Of a stretch of 28,435 bases of DNA, positions 13,634 to 22,185 are shown one piece after another; position 1 is the stretch's first letter; every line of letters begins with the position of its first letter. The position numbers were made by a program, and so were the translations under genes. The notes beneath the pieces are model-generated. The model worked only from the letters and a program-made list of their open reading frames with translations, did not search any database and was not told the DNA's origin. This stretch comes from Bacteroidales bacterium UBA1077 (GTDB taxonomy: Bacteria > Bacteroidota > Bacteroidia > Bacteroidales > UBA932). The stretch lies in contig DCCQ01000071.1 of assembly GCA_002314195.1 (NCBI GenBank), positions 2,125-30,559 on the forward strand, given 5' to 3'.

Positions 13634-14734
13634 ATGAAAGGAACAAGCCTCACATTATTTCTAACGGCCGGGATGGCCGGTGTCCTTGCGGTTTCCTGCG
13701 CAAAGAACGACCGGATGCCTGGACTTGATGATGACGCCAAGGAGATCTGTTTCAGCATGGTTCCGGTGAAGACCGTGACCAGGGCGGCAACAGGCTTCAG
13801 CAATTTCCCGACCGATTCGGCATTCGGAACAAGAGCATATTATCTGCCCCAGGGAAAAAGCTGGCTCCAGACGCACGATGAGGCTGACCTTTACATCGAC
13901 ACTGAAAGGATTTCCTGTCGTGACGGTGTCTGGAAGGCCTGGGAGTCCGGCAAGTCTTATTGGTGGCCGAAGGCAGGAAATCTTTCGTTCTACTCTTGGG
14001 CTCCGTACAATCTTCTTGACAGGGGATTGTCTGTGGACAACAAGAACGGCATCCGTATCTCCGGCTGGTCGGTAAAGAACACTCCCGGGTACGGTGGGTC
14101 CACCAATTATGGCGGCGATGCTCCGAATGATGGCAGCACAGACATTCTGGTCGCGGGAACTTATGATGTCTCTTCGGCCACGAATGCGGATGCGATTGCA
14201 AACGGGGCAAAGATCCAGTTCTCTCACGCGCTTTGCAAAGTCAGATTCGTGATTTCTCTTGATTCTGATGACACGGACAAGGAATGGAGGGTGTACAGCG
14301 TGGCATTGAGGGACATCTACACTCAGGGTGATTTTTCAGGAGGAATGTGGGGCAGCCATTCGAATATGTGTGACTACATTCCTGACCCAAAGACAACAGA
14401 GCCTCTCAAGGCTGGATCATTCACAGAGATATTCCCTGTGACAATGATGCTTCCACAGCCTGTCAATCCTTCCGTGTCGCGTAAGCCAAGGATAGAGATA
14501 AAGTGTTGGGACGGCAAGACTTTGGTTGACGACGGAAAGGGCAATAAGATCCCTGATTATTCAAATCTTACCGGCGTGCTGTACGGCAACACAACGGAAC
14601 TGCTTCGGTGGAAGGAGGGCACGAACATGACTTACCACCTGTACCTTACGACCGGTAATGGCGAGTATATTGAGTTTGATGCGGCCACTTCGGATTGGAC
14701 GGAGGCCGATGGCGACAACATTTATATGCGTTAG
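13634..14734 (+). CDS. Fimbrillin-family lipoprotein 2
   Basis: The 366-residue protein is homologous to the preceding fimbrillin. It has a lipoprotein signal with Cys22 (LAVSCAK), a TVTRAA segment at about 47-52 where fimbrillins are processed, then RAYYLPQGKSWL, SYWWPKAGNLSFYSWAPYN, STDILVAGTYD and IQFSHALCKVRFVI, all matching the Mfa-like fimbrillin pattern. It ends DAATSDWTEADGDNIYMR, with the Asp/Trp-rich final strand. A minor or accessory fimbrial subunit is likely. It follows the double hairpin by 21 bases and precedes the next gene by 8, so it is co-transcribed at least with the downstream genes. Which subunit position it takes in the fimbria cannot be told. Confidence 0.82.
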   Translation: MKGTSLTLFLTAGMAGVLAVSCAKNDRMPGLDDDAKEICFSMVPVKTVTRAATGFSNFPTDSAFGTRAYYLPQGKSWLQTHDEADLYIDTERISCRDGVWKAWESGKSYWWPKAGNLSFYSWAPYNLLDRGLSVDNKNGIRISGWSVKNTPGYGGSTNYGGDAPNDGSTDILVAGTYDVSSATNADAIANGAKIQFSHALCKVRFVISLDSDDTDKEWRVYSVALRDIYTQGDFSGGMWGSHSNMCDYIPDPKTTEPLKAGSFTEIFPVTMMLPQPVNPSVSRKPRIEIKCWDGKTLVDDGKGNKIPDYSNLTGVLYGNTTELLRWKEGTNMTYHLYLTTGNGEYIEFDAATSDWTEADGDNIYMR

Positions 14735-14742
14735 GACAAACG

Positions 14743-15813
14743 ATGAGTTTCAGTAATATATTCATTCATGGATTTTACGGCAGGCCGCTGATGGTGACAT
14801 TGGCAGCCTTGCTCATGTTTACAGCCTGTGACAAGCAATCTGGAACTTCAGAACCGGATGACGCGGATGATATCTCTTTTGCCGGCACACCTTCGCAGAC
14901 AAAAGCCGGCGGCGGAGACGTGATCACCAACACAGACGGAAAATTGAGGAAGGCTCCGTTCGGTATTTTCGGTTTCAAGACTTCATCAGACGACTCGTCG
15001 ATCACCGGAAATCTGACTAATGTGTTCTCCACCACCGATGCCCAGGAGGTCGGATGGAGTCAGTCCGATGGCAAGTGGACTTATTCCCCGAAAAGAAGGT
15101 GGGAGAATTCCATGCACTATCGATTCCGCGCTTTCTGGCCCTATGATGTCGAACTCAATCCGGACTCGAACGCGTCAAGGATCGGTATAGAGTACAAGGC
15201 GACGACAGAGAGTTACGATCTGTTGGTGGCATACGCCACCCGCTATCCGTTGAATGAAGGCATACAGCCTGTCAGACTGTTGTTCCATCATGCCCTTTCC
15301 GGCCTCCGGTTCAAGATCCGGTTCGATTCTAAGGTCAAGAAGGGGACTGTGGACTATGTCAACAGATTCTACCTGCAAGGAATGTACTCCGTCGGCTACA
15401 TGATCTACGGGCAGATGGCAGATTCCGACCCCGTGGACAAGATTGAATGGATTTTTGACAGGTACGGAAACACTTTTGACAAAACGGGCAGGATGTTCGA
15501 CTGGACCGGCAAGGAGAAATTCAGCATTGCGGCCAATGCGACAGACAAGAGTGAGGTAGCCACGGTGTTCGACAATGACAAGGTTGTGTTCATCCCTCCG
15601 CAGACGCTCTCTTCCGGTTTGGGCGTGACCACGGCGAATTTCTACACCCAGACTGGAGGCGACGCGCTTCATTCGGTTGACATACCACGGACCACGCTTG
15701 AGCCTGGCAAGATCTACACATTCACTTTGGTGATTCATGACACTTATCTGACTGTGGACATTGACATAAAGGATTGGGATGTGCTTCAGTCAAACGTTGA
15801 CATAAACCTTTAG
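14743..15813 (+). CDS. Fimbrillin-family lipoprotein 3
   Basis: Start ATG 14743 gives 356 residues with the lipoprotein signal LMVTLAALLMFTAC (Cys29). An upstream in-frame start at 14695 lies inside the previous gene. The protein keeps the Mfa-like pattern in looser form: TPSQTKAGG (processing region), KWTYSPKRRWEN, YRFRAFWPYD, YDLLVAYATRY and VRLLFHHALSGLRFKIRFD, with a final strand TVDIDIKDWDVLQSNVDINL. It is likely another minor fimbrial subunit. It sits between close neighbours (8 and 6 bases) in the operon. The relation to named Porphyromonas proteins (Mfa3/4, FimC/D) is not resolvable by eye. Confidence 0.78.
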   Translation: MSFSNIFIHGFYGRPLMVTLAALLMFTACDKQSGTSEPDDADDISFAGTPSQTKAGGGDVITNTDGKLRKAPFGIFGFKTSSDDSSITGNLTNVFSTTDAQEVGWSQSDGKWTYSPKRRWENSMHYRFRAFWPYDVELNPDSNASRIGIEYKATTESYDLLVAYATRYPLNEGIQPVRLLFHHALSGLRFKIRFDSKVKKGTVDYVNRFYLQGMYSVGYMIYGQMADSDPVDKIEWIFDRYGNTFDKTGRMFDWTGKEKFSIAANATDKSEVATVFDNDKVVFIPPQTLSSGLGVTTANFYTQTGGDALHSVDIPRTTLEPGKIYTFTLVIHDTYLTVDIDIKDWDVLQSNVDINL

Positions 15814-15819
15814 TACGAT

Positions 15820-17358
15820 ATGAAATCACGCAGAAGCATATTCATGGCATTTATTGCAGTCTTGGTGTTCGTTCTTGCCTCCTGTGGCAAGGAGCCGGTC
15901 GGCACAAGGCTTGAGGGGACAGGTGACCTTGTTCTGACAATCTCCAACCTGCCTCCGGTGACGGTCACCAGAACCGCCCGCGAGGGTGACGTGATGAACA
16001 CGCTGAGCCTTTGGCTGGTGCGTGACGATGTCATCGTCATTCATGAGCATCTGCTGACAAGAGGCGAGGAGAATGATGTGGACGTGACATTCAATGAGGA
16101 CGGCAAGACAGCTGTCATGAAGTTCCGTGACATAGAGAGGGGAAACTACACACTTTATGTTGTCGCGAACTATAAGGATCTTGACAAGAGGTATTACAAG
16201 GAGGGTGTCAGTATCGACGATGGATTCAGGAATATTATCCTTGATCCGGTCGAAGACGGAAAGACCCCCGAATTTGGAGAAGATGGGATGCCTTGCTCCG
16301 TGGCGGTTGATTTCTCGATTGGCGCCGGCGAGAACAAGGTGTCAGCCCAACTACTTCGCTGCGTCGCAAGGTTGACGATTTCAGTCCGTAACAACATAGC
16401 CGGCAGTTCGATGTTCTTTAGAGGCGTCGGATTGTCCAAGCAGAATCCTACGCACGCTTACGCTTTTGAGCATGAGAACGAGATCCCTGCCGCATCGAAG
16501 AATGTGTCGTTCCCTGAGATGACCGATTTTGTGCGTGTTGACGCTCAGACTGAGGAACCTGTCATGATCTATGACACCTACCTTTATGAAACTGCTCCGG
16601 AAAGTGAGGCTGAGCCGTTTACTTTCAGTTTGTTCGGTGCTGTTTACCGTGATGATTACAGTAAGGATGATCTCAAGATCGCCTATAGGAAGGGGTACAC
16701 TTTCGCCGAGAACATGACGGCCACGGCCACAACGAGCGACATGTTTCTTTTGAGGTCCGCGGCTTCTGAAAATTACTACATCGGGGATGTGGACGGTGTC
16801 TTGATCTACAGTTTTTTCTCGGGAGACACCGAACTCAGGAACCATAGAGGAATCGAGAATTATTTCTGGAGATTCTCTTCAAGTTCTTCATCCACTATCA
16901 CAAATGTCGGTACTGGACGGCAGGTCAGGCTTGATGGAGCCACGGCGTCCATGGTGGAGTCTGGCAATGGTACCGTATTCAGTTTGACTAGTGATCGGAA
17001 CGTGAACGGATTCCGTCTTGTCAGCGGCAACTACAGCCTGACAATCGACCCGGATCTCGGTATATATGGTTCGACGGACAAGTCCACTGATCTGGTTACC
17101 CATTGGCTTTTCAGAAAAGCGACTGAAAGTCATGATAATGACGTGCCTTATTTTGTGGACGCGGAGTATGAAATTCCCCTTGCGCCGAGAACCATGACCT
17201 ACATTGACCGGTATGGCGTTGCCCAGACACTCCGGCATATTCATAGAAACGAGCATGTCAAGCTTACGATCGGAGTGTTCTACAACCGGGAACTCGGACA
17301 GTTCGATTTTCAGATCGAGCCATGGAACAAGAAAGACAGCGAGACAACGTTTGATTAA
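15820..17358 (+). CDS. FimB/Mfa2-like lipoprotein with lectin-like insert
   Basis: The 512-residue protein has a lipoprotein signal (FVLASC, Cys22) and a first half resembling FimB/Mfa2-type anchors: VTVTRTAREGDVMNTLSLWLVRDD, then FRDIERGNYTLYVVANYKDL. Such anchor proteins cap the fimbria base and limit its length in Porphyromonas. Residues about 305-435 look different. ENYYIGDVDGVLIYSF, FWRFSSSSSSTITNVGTGRQVRL and FRLVSGNYSLTIDPDLGIYG ... HWLFRKA show the repeated aromatic/W-x-F plus N-x-x-S-G-x-x-L pattern of ricin-type beta-trefoil repeats. The C-terminal segment (about 436-512) resumes a fimbrillin-like beta pattern, ending IEPWNKKDSETTFD. The insert suggests ligand binding, so a tip or accessory adhesin is an alternative to an anchor. 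Both readings are inference. Confidence 0.62.
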   Translation: MKSRRSIFMAFIAVLVFVLASCGKEPVGTRLEGTGDLVLTISNLPPVTVTRTAREGDVMNTLSLWLVRDDVIVIHEHLLTRGEENDVDVTFNEDGKTAVMKFRDIERGNYTLYVVANYKDLDKRYYKEGVSIDDGFRNIILDPVEDGKTPEFGEDGMPCSVAVDFSIGAGENKVSAQLLRCVARLTISVRNNIAGSSMFFRGVGLSKQNPTHAYAFEHENEIPAASKNVSFPEMTDFVRVDAQTEEPVMIYDTYLYETAPESEAEPFTFSLFGAVYRDDYSKDDLKIAYRKGYTFAENMTATATTSDMFLLRSAASENYYIGDVDGVLIYSFFSGDTELRNHRGIENYFWRFSSSSSSTITNVGTGRQVRLDGATASMVESGNGTVFSLTSDRNVNGFRLVSGNYSLTIDPDLGIYGSTDKSTDLVTHWLFRKATESHDNDVPYFVDAEYEIPLAPRTMTYIDRYGVAQTLRHIHRNEHVKLTIGVFYNRELGQFDFQIEPWNKKDSETTFD

Positions 17359-17396
17359 CAGCATCTTTTGTAAACGGTTGATTTTTAGGAAAAAAG

Positions 17397-20300
17397 ATGA
17401 AAAGATACGTAAGCATATTCATGATTCTCTTATTTGCGGCTTTCTCATTCTCGTGTATGAGGGAAGAGTTTGCCGGAGAGGATGTCATTGTCTCTGGGGA
17501 GAGTTTCTTGCAGTTGGATTTCGGGGCACAGAATAACGGCGAGGTGCAGACGAGGGCCACGGTTGACGAGAAGAGCGAGAGCCAGATCTACAACTTTTAC
17601 CTCTTTGTTTTCGACAAGAGTGGGGCGAAGGTCACTTGGCAGTACTTCGACGCTTCCAGTCAAAAGGAGTCAAAGGGTACGCTGGAGACCTCGATCAGCA
17701 ATTGCTGGTACGTCCATAATGCAACCACAAACGATGAACAGACGGCCGGGACTGTCCGCGTGAAGACGGCGAACGGAACAGGGATGAGCATCTACATGAT
17801 CGCCAACCTTGACGCTGACATGGTTCGTGTGTCGGAGGAACTTCTTGCTCACAACATTCAGAATGAGAGTGATTTGAAGAAATTCAACGTCTATCTGAAC
17901 CAGCGTATCGTCAACCGCAACGGTTATTTCCCGATGACCGGAAAGATTTCCGGTGTGACTGTGAACGGACGGGAAGATGAATCCAGGGACATTGAGGTCA
18001 CACTGATCAACCGGACAATGAGCCTTCGCAGGATCGACGCGAAGGTGCGTTTCATTTTTAAGACAGGCAATCGGCCGGATGAGAACGGTCAGGTCATCAA
18101 ATCGTTCGAGGCAAAGCAGTGGAAGGTTGTGAATGTGCCTCGCACTTCTTATCTTCTGAGCTATGAGGACAGAGGCTTTGCCGATGCTTCAGGACACGAT
18201 TTCATCAGCGTCGGGTCATCTGTCCCCGCTTCTGAATATTCAGACTACGCGAAGGATTTCTTCGACACGGATTTCTTCAATTTCGAGGAATTCCCGAGCG
18301 GCACCGAGTCTCGGTTCTCCTTCTACATGCTGGAGAACAGGCAGACCCCTAAGAAACCGCTTGCCTGCTTCCAGGACCGCAGCCGCAGCCTTAAGAACTC
18401 TGACGGCACGAACGGCGCCTGCGAAGTCTCTTACGTGCTGAACGGAGAACCCTTCACACGTCAGATGAGGCTTTATGAGTATGCCAATGACTTCTCTACC
18501 TATGTGGTCGTAACCGGTAGGGTGGAGATGGAACTGAAGAACGACAAGTCAGGCCAGGTCCTTGGCGGTGATGTCCAGTACATCATCCACCTTGGTGACT
18601 GGAATTCCACCATTTACAACTCAGCACAGGGCGACGGTAAAGACACCTATTCCGGCTATGACAACTTCAACACCGAGCGAAACACCTCCTACACCTACAC
18701 TGTCACGGTCAATTCTGTCAACAGCATCAAGGTCGAGGTGGAAAGCAGCCAGCCTGGCTATGGCGGTGGCTTCAAGGAGAACCAGCCGGGAGCGAGCGGC
18801 GCTGTCACTGTCGCGAAGGAGGAGATTGTCCTTTGTGACTGCCACTATGTGTCGAGGACGATTTCGTTCAAACTCTCCAATTTCTTTGAGGGAAGCAGGT
18901 ATGACAGGCAGCATTGCATCATTGACAAACTTACATGGAGCGTGAAGACTCCTTTCGGAGAGGGTGAGCCGATCAAAAATGGAATGGATGTCACGACTGG
19001 TCTGGACTATAAGTGGGTGCATTTCAGACTGAACAAAAAGAACGATGACGGAACTTTTTCGGAGAACAGAAGAAAATTCGTCAACAGGCAGTGGGACTAT
19101 CCTTTGTCGGAACGCCACTCCGCTTCTGACAACAAGGAAGGGGACGGAACCGACGGCCTGGCCGGCAACCACAATGACGGCATCATGGACATCACCCAGC
19201 TTGTCTCCTACATCAAGGATCAGGTCAACAAATACCTTGACAGTCCGACTGCAAGTGATTTTGATTCTACTGATCCGGCCAAGGCGAAACTCACTTTCAC
19301 AACTTTTGTAGATGAGTATTACTACGAGTCGAATCCTCTCAACAACGAGAAGAGTGCTGATCTTTGGAAAATGTTCGTCAATCAGGAGGACCGCAAACTC
19401 CACATCCTCTGCAGCACCGAAGTCAGCAAGGATCTTGAGTCTCGTGTGACAGGCTCCGTCATCACCATCCAGCAGCACGCCATCCAGAGCATCTACAACA
19501 CGGACCCGTCCTACACAGTGTTGAAGACGGCCTGGGGACTTGAGAATGAGGACGAGTTTGACGGACAGTTGTCGTACTGGAAGACGACATCTTCCGAGCG
19601 TCGCTACAACGATGATGACTGGAACGGCCTCTACAACACATGCAAGGAATGGGGCGTGAGTCCTAAGAACACTTCTTCAACGTTTACTACTGGCGTGAAG
19701 TGGGGAAAATTCATGGACTACGAGGTGGACAACAGCAAGACACAGTTGGCGAAGGATTATGAATATTCCCGTTACTCCTGCATGACCCGTAACCGCGACA
19801 ACAATGGTGACGGTGTGATCGACCGTGACGAAGTCAGGTGGTATTTGGCGTCGATCAACCAGTTGGTCGGCCTTGCCATAGGAAGCGGTCTTTTGAGCAA
19901 GGACGCTCAGCTTTATAACAAGTCTCCGGAGGATCAAGCCAGTTCCGATGACCAGGTCTGGCAGCAGCATGTCGTATCCAGCACAAGCTACACCGAAGGT
20001 CGGAACAGCAACAATCCGACTTTGGTGTGGGCAGAGGAATGCATTTCGACGAGTGCCGCCAATGAAAGCTGGCAATATATTAAAAAGCCGAGCATCCGTT
20101 GTGTAAGGAACCTTGGCTACATTGATGGCAATGATTCCGAGACTTATGACATTGACAAGAAACCGGAGGATTTCATCGTGTCCGAAAAGCGGTCGGATGG
20201 TAATTGGCTCTTTACGGCGACTCATCTCAACAAGAATGCGTTGCGGTACTATACTTCGAGGGAATTGACTTTCGCCGATGAGCGCTCAGTGGAGAATAGC

Positions 20301-20672
20301 CTTTACAAAAAATTTGAGGTGTGTGGTTCTGACACGAATTTGTCACCAACTCTTAAATTTGAGTCCATCAACACCAATATCAGCAATGCGATAGCAAGCG
20401 GTCAGCCAAATCCTTATTGTCCGGAAGGTTACCGTCTTCCGAGCCAGACGGAACTTGCGGTCATGAGGTACTATATGGGCGATGATAAACCTCAAGGAAC
20501 ATCCCCGACCAGGACATTCTTTTCTTTTGGCCCTTTGGGCGATCACTATGACAGTCAAAAACAGGAGACAAACAAAAAGTACGGCTTCATTATGAACCAC
20601 AGATACAATATGACTGTCAATCACGAAGATATCAACAAAGTCCGTTGCGTCCGTGACATCCGCGTGAACTGA
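17397..20672 (+). CDS. Large DUF4906-like surface lipoprotein, last fimbrial gene
   Basis: The 1091-residue protein begins with a lipoprotein signal ending FSFSC (Cys20) and a Mfa-like N-terminal region (QTRATVDE, YNFYLFVFDKSG). Its middle and layout fit the DUF4906 family found at the end of Bacteroidales fimbrial loci. An EF-hand-like calcium loop DNNGDGVIDRDE occurs at 801-812, and a shorter similar segment, NHNDGIMDITQLV, occurs earlier. The C-terminus has CPEGYRLPSQTEL (from 1008) and VRCVRD near the end, resembling the Fibrobacter-type major paralogous/C-type-lectin-like module. It is therefore a plausible large tip adhesin exposed at the fimbria end; this role is inference. It ends the operon, followed by three hairpins. 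No frameshift or truncation is seen. Confidence 0.68.
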   Translation: MKRYVSIFMILLFAAFSFSCMREEFAGEDVIVSGESFLQLDFGAQNNGEVQTRATVDEKSESQIYNFYLFVFDKSGAKVTWQYFDASSQKESKGTLETSISNCWYVHNATTNDEQTAGTVRVKTANGTGMSIYMIANLDADMVRVSEELLAHNIQNESDLKKFNVYLNQRIVNRNGYFPMTGKISGVTVNGREDESRDIEVTLINRTMSLRRIDAKVRFIFKTGNRPDENGQVIKSFEAKQWKVVNVPRTSYLLSYEDRGFADASGHDFISVGSSVPASEYSDYAKDFFDTDFFNFEEFPSGTESRFSFYMLENRQTPKKPLACFQDRSRSLKNSDGTNGACEVSYVLNGEPFTRQMRLYEYANDFSTYVVVTGRVEMELKNDKSGQVLGGDVQYIIHLGDWNSTIYNSAQGDGKDTYSGYDNFNTERNTSYTYTVTVNSVNSIKVEVESSQPGYGGGFKENQPGASGAVTVAKEEIVLCDCHYVSRTISFKLSNFFEGSRYDRQHCIIDKLTWSVKTPFGEGEPIKNGMDVTTGLDYKWVHFRLNKKNDDGTFSENRRKFVNRQWDYPLSERHSASDNKEGDGTDGLAGNHNDGIMDITQLVSYIKDQVNKYLDSPTASDFDSTDPAKAKLTFTTFVDEYYYESNPLNNEKSADLWKMFVNQEDRKLHILCSTEVSKDLESRVTGSVITIQQHAIQSIYNTDPSYTVLKTAWGLENEDEFDGQLSYWKTTSSERRYNDDDWNGLYNTCKEWGVSPKNTSSTFTTGVKWGKFMDYEVDNSKTQLAKDYEYSRYSCMTRNRDNNGDGVIDRDEVRWYLASINQLVGLAIGSGLLSKDAQLYNKSPEDQASSDDQVWQQHVVSSTSYTEGRNSNNPTLVWAEECISTSAANESWQYIKKPSIRCVRNLGYIDGNDSETYDIDKKPEDFIVSEKRSDGNWLFTATHLNKNALRYYTSRELTFADERSVENSLYKKFEVCGSDTNLSPTLKFESINTNISNAIASGQPNPYCPEGYRLPSQTELAVMRYYMGDDKPQGTSPTRTFFSFGPLGDHYDSQKQETNKKYGFIMNHRYNMTVNHEDINKVRCVRDIRVN

Positions 20673-20680
20673 TTCTTTGC

Positions 20681-20796
20681 GGGATATGAATCCCACCATG
20701 AGAATCGGAAAGGAGTTACGGACGTCTGGTACCTGAGAATGCTTTTTCAGGTACCAGACATAATCTTTTATAGAGCCTGTGGTCAGACAGGCTCTA
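20681..20796. terminator. Three hairpins between converging fimbrial operon and rhaA
   Basis: Stem 1 is GGGAT/ATCCC (20681-20694). Stem 2 is a perfect 12-bp GTCTGGTACCTG/CAGGTACCAGAC (20724-20759) with a 12-base loop, followed by TAATCTTTTA. Stem 3 is a perfect 10-bp TAGAGCCTGT/ACAGGCTCTA (20771-20796). They lie between the stop of the DUF4906-like gene and the stop of rhaA, so they probably end both converging transcripts. Confidence 0.75.
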
Positions 20797-20815
20797 CAGT
20801 GATATTCAGTTTTTA

Positions 20816-22066
20816 TTATCTCTTGGAGGTGACGTCAGCCTCGTACTTCTCCACGGCGGCGATGAAGTCCTGGCCTACCGGGACGCCGTTCTTGAGGTTG
20901 AAGTAGTCGTAAACGGCTCCGAACGGCAGTGACTTGGCCTCCTCCAGAAGGGCGAGACGCTGGAAGTGCTTGCCGTTGTCCTCGTACTGACGGAGGGTGT
21001 CAAGCGGTTCAAGGAAGGCCTGGAGCATGCACTTTTGGGTCGAGCGGGTGCCGATGATGTAGGCTCCGATGCGGTTGATAGAGGCATCGAAGTAGTCAAG
21101 ACCGATATGTGTGCGGTCAAGAGCACCGGCGCGGACAACCTCCTTGAACAGGTCGAGAGTCTGGTCGTTCATCGTGACAACGTGGTCGGAGTCCCAACGA
21201 ACCGGACGGCTTGTGTGGAGCATCAGCTCAGGAACAAAGAGGAGCAGGGAGGCAACCATGTCGCTGATGTTCTCGGTCTGCTCGTAGTGGCCTGTGTCGA
21301 GGGTGTACATCAGCTTGCGGGTCGAGCAGTAGCCGGTCACGAAGTCGTGTGAGCCGACCGTGTAGCTCTCAAGCCCGATGCCGAAAAGCTTGGCCTCAAG
21401 GCAGGTCTTCATGTCTGGAAGGTTCTCGGAGAGGATCTCGTCAAGTGACTGAGCCATGATCTGACGGTAGCGGAGACGCTCCACAGTCTGGTCCTTGGAT
21501 CCGTCGTGCACCCAGATGTTCATGATGCAAGGGTCTCCCTGGAACTTGCCCATCGCGTCGGCCACCCTGCGGCAACGCTTTGTGTGCTCGATCCAGAAGT
21601 CACGGATGGACTTGTCTGGGTTGGCGAGGGAAAGATCACCGCTCTTAGGGTGAGAGAAGGATGTGGAGTTGAAGTCGAGCTTCATTCCGTTCTCCTTTCC
21701 CCATTCCATCCAACTCTGGAAGTGAGATGGCTCAACCTCGTCACGGTCAACGTGCTTGCCCTGGAAATCCCCGTAGATTTCGTGCAGGTTCAGACGCTGC
21801 GTTCCGGCAAGAAGGCTCTTCACGAACTTGATGTCGGCGCGGAGCTCGTCGATGTTGCGGGCGCGGCCAGGATAGTTGCCAGTCGCCTGTATTCCGCCTG
21901 TGAGCGCGGTGTCGTTCTCGAAGCCCATCACATCGTCAGCCTGCCAGCACTGGAGGGAGATCGGAGTCTTCTCAAGAAGCTCTATAGCCTTGTCAGTGTC
22001 AACGCCGATGGCAGCGTAACGTTCTTTGGCCATTTCATAGGCCTTTGTTATCAAATTCTCGTTCAT
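20816..22066 (-). CDS. rhaA: L-rhamnose isomerase
   Basis: The start ATG 22066 gives 416 residues, close to the 419 of the E. coli enzyme; an upstream in-frame ATG at 22141 adds an unrelated tail and is rejected. Motifs match RhaA throughout, and all seven metal ligands known from the E. coli structure align: Glu233 (GLESYTVGSH), Asp257 and His260 (LDTGHY), His284 (LMLHTSRPV), Asp292 and Asp294 (RWDSDHV), Asp324 (HIGLDYFDASINRI). The enzyme interconverts L-rhamnose and L-rhamnulose using Mn2+ in the cytoplasm. It follows rhaB by 106 bases that include a strong hairpin. It is called rhaI in the Bacteroides literature. Confidence 0.97.
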   Translation of the reverse strand: MNENLITKAYEMAKERYAAIGVDTDKAIELLEKTPISLQCWQADDVMGFENDTALTGGIQATGNYPGRARNIDELRADIKFVKSLLAGTQRLNLHEIYGDFQGKHVDRDEVEPSHFQSWMEWGKENGMKLDFNSTSFSHPKSGDLSLANPDKSIRDFWIEHTKRCRRVADAMGKFQGDPCIMNIWVHDGSKDQTVERLRYRQIMAQSLDEILSENLPDMKTCLEAKLFGIGLESYTVGSHDFVTGYCSTRKLMYTLDTGHYEQTENISDMVASLLLFVPELMLHTSRPVRWDSDHVVTMNDQTLDLFKEVVRAGALDRTHIGLDYFDASINRIGAYIIGTRSTQKCMLQAFLEPLDTLRQYEDNGKHFQRLALLEEAKSLPFGAVYDYFNLKNGVPVGQDFIAAVEKYEADVTSKR

Positions 22067-22136
22067 GCTATTTTTTAGTTTATTGATTTGTGAGATTCTT
22101 GAATTTATTACCTTTGACATTTCCGTAACCGATGAT

Positions 22137-22185
22137 GCCAAGGATTAACTGTTTTTTTTTGAGTAAGTGGGGTTAACTCCTTGGC
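22137..22185 (-). repeat. Intercistronic hairpin between rhaB and rhaA
   Basis: On the minus strand GCCAAGGAGTTAAC (22172-22185), which includes the rhaB stop codon, pairs with GTTAATCCTTGGC (22137-22149): 13 pairs with one bulged base. The 22-base loop carries a run of nine A bases. No T-run follows in the rhaA direction, so it is not a typical terminator. mRNA processing or stability control between the two cistrons is plausible. Confidence 0.6.

Noticed and set aside
18621..19478. A 285-residue open frame on the minus strand opposite the DUF4906-like gene
   Set aside because: It lies wholly within a clear plus-strand gene, has no promoter or motif, and looks like a mirror of strong third-position bias.
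22067..22141. Extension of RhaA to an ATG at 22141
   Set aside because: The known family start is MNENLITKAYEMAKERYAAIG at 22066. The extension overlaps the intercistronic hairpin and is unrelated to RhaA.
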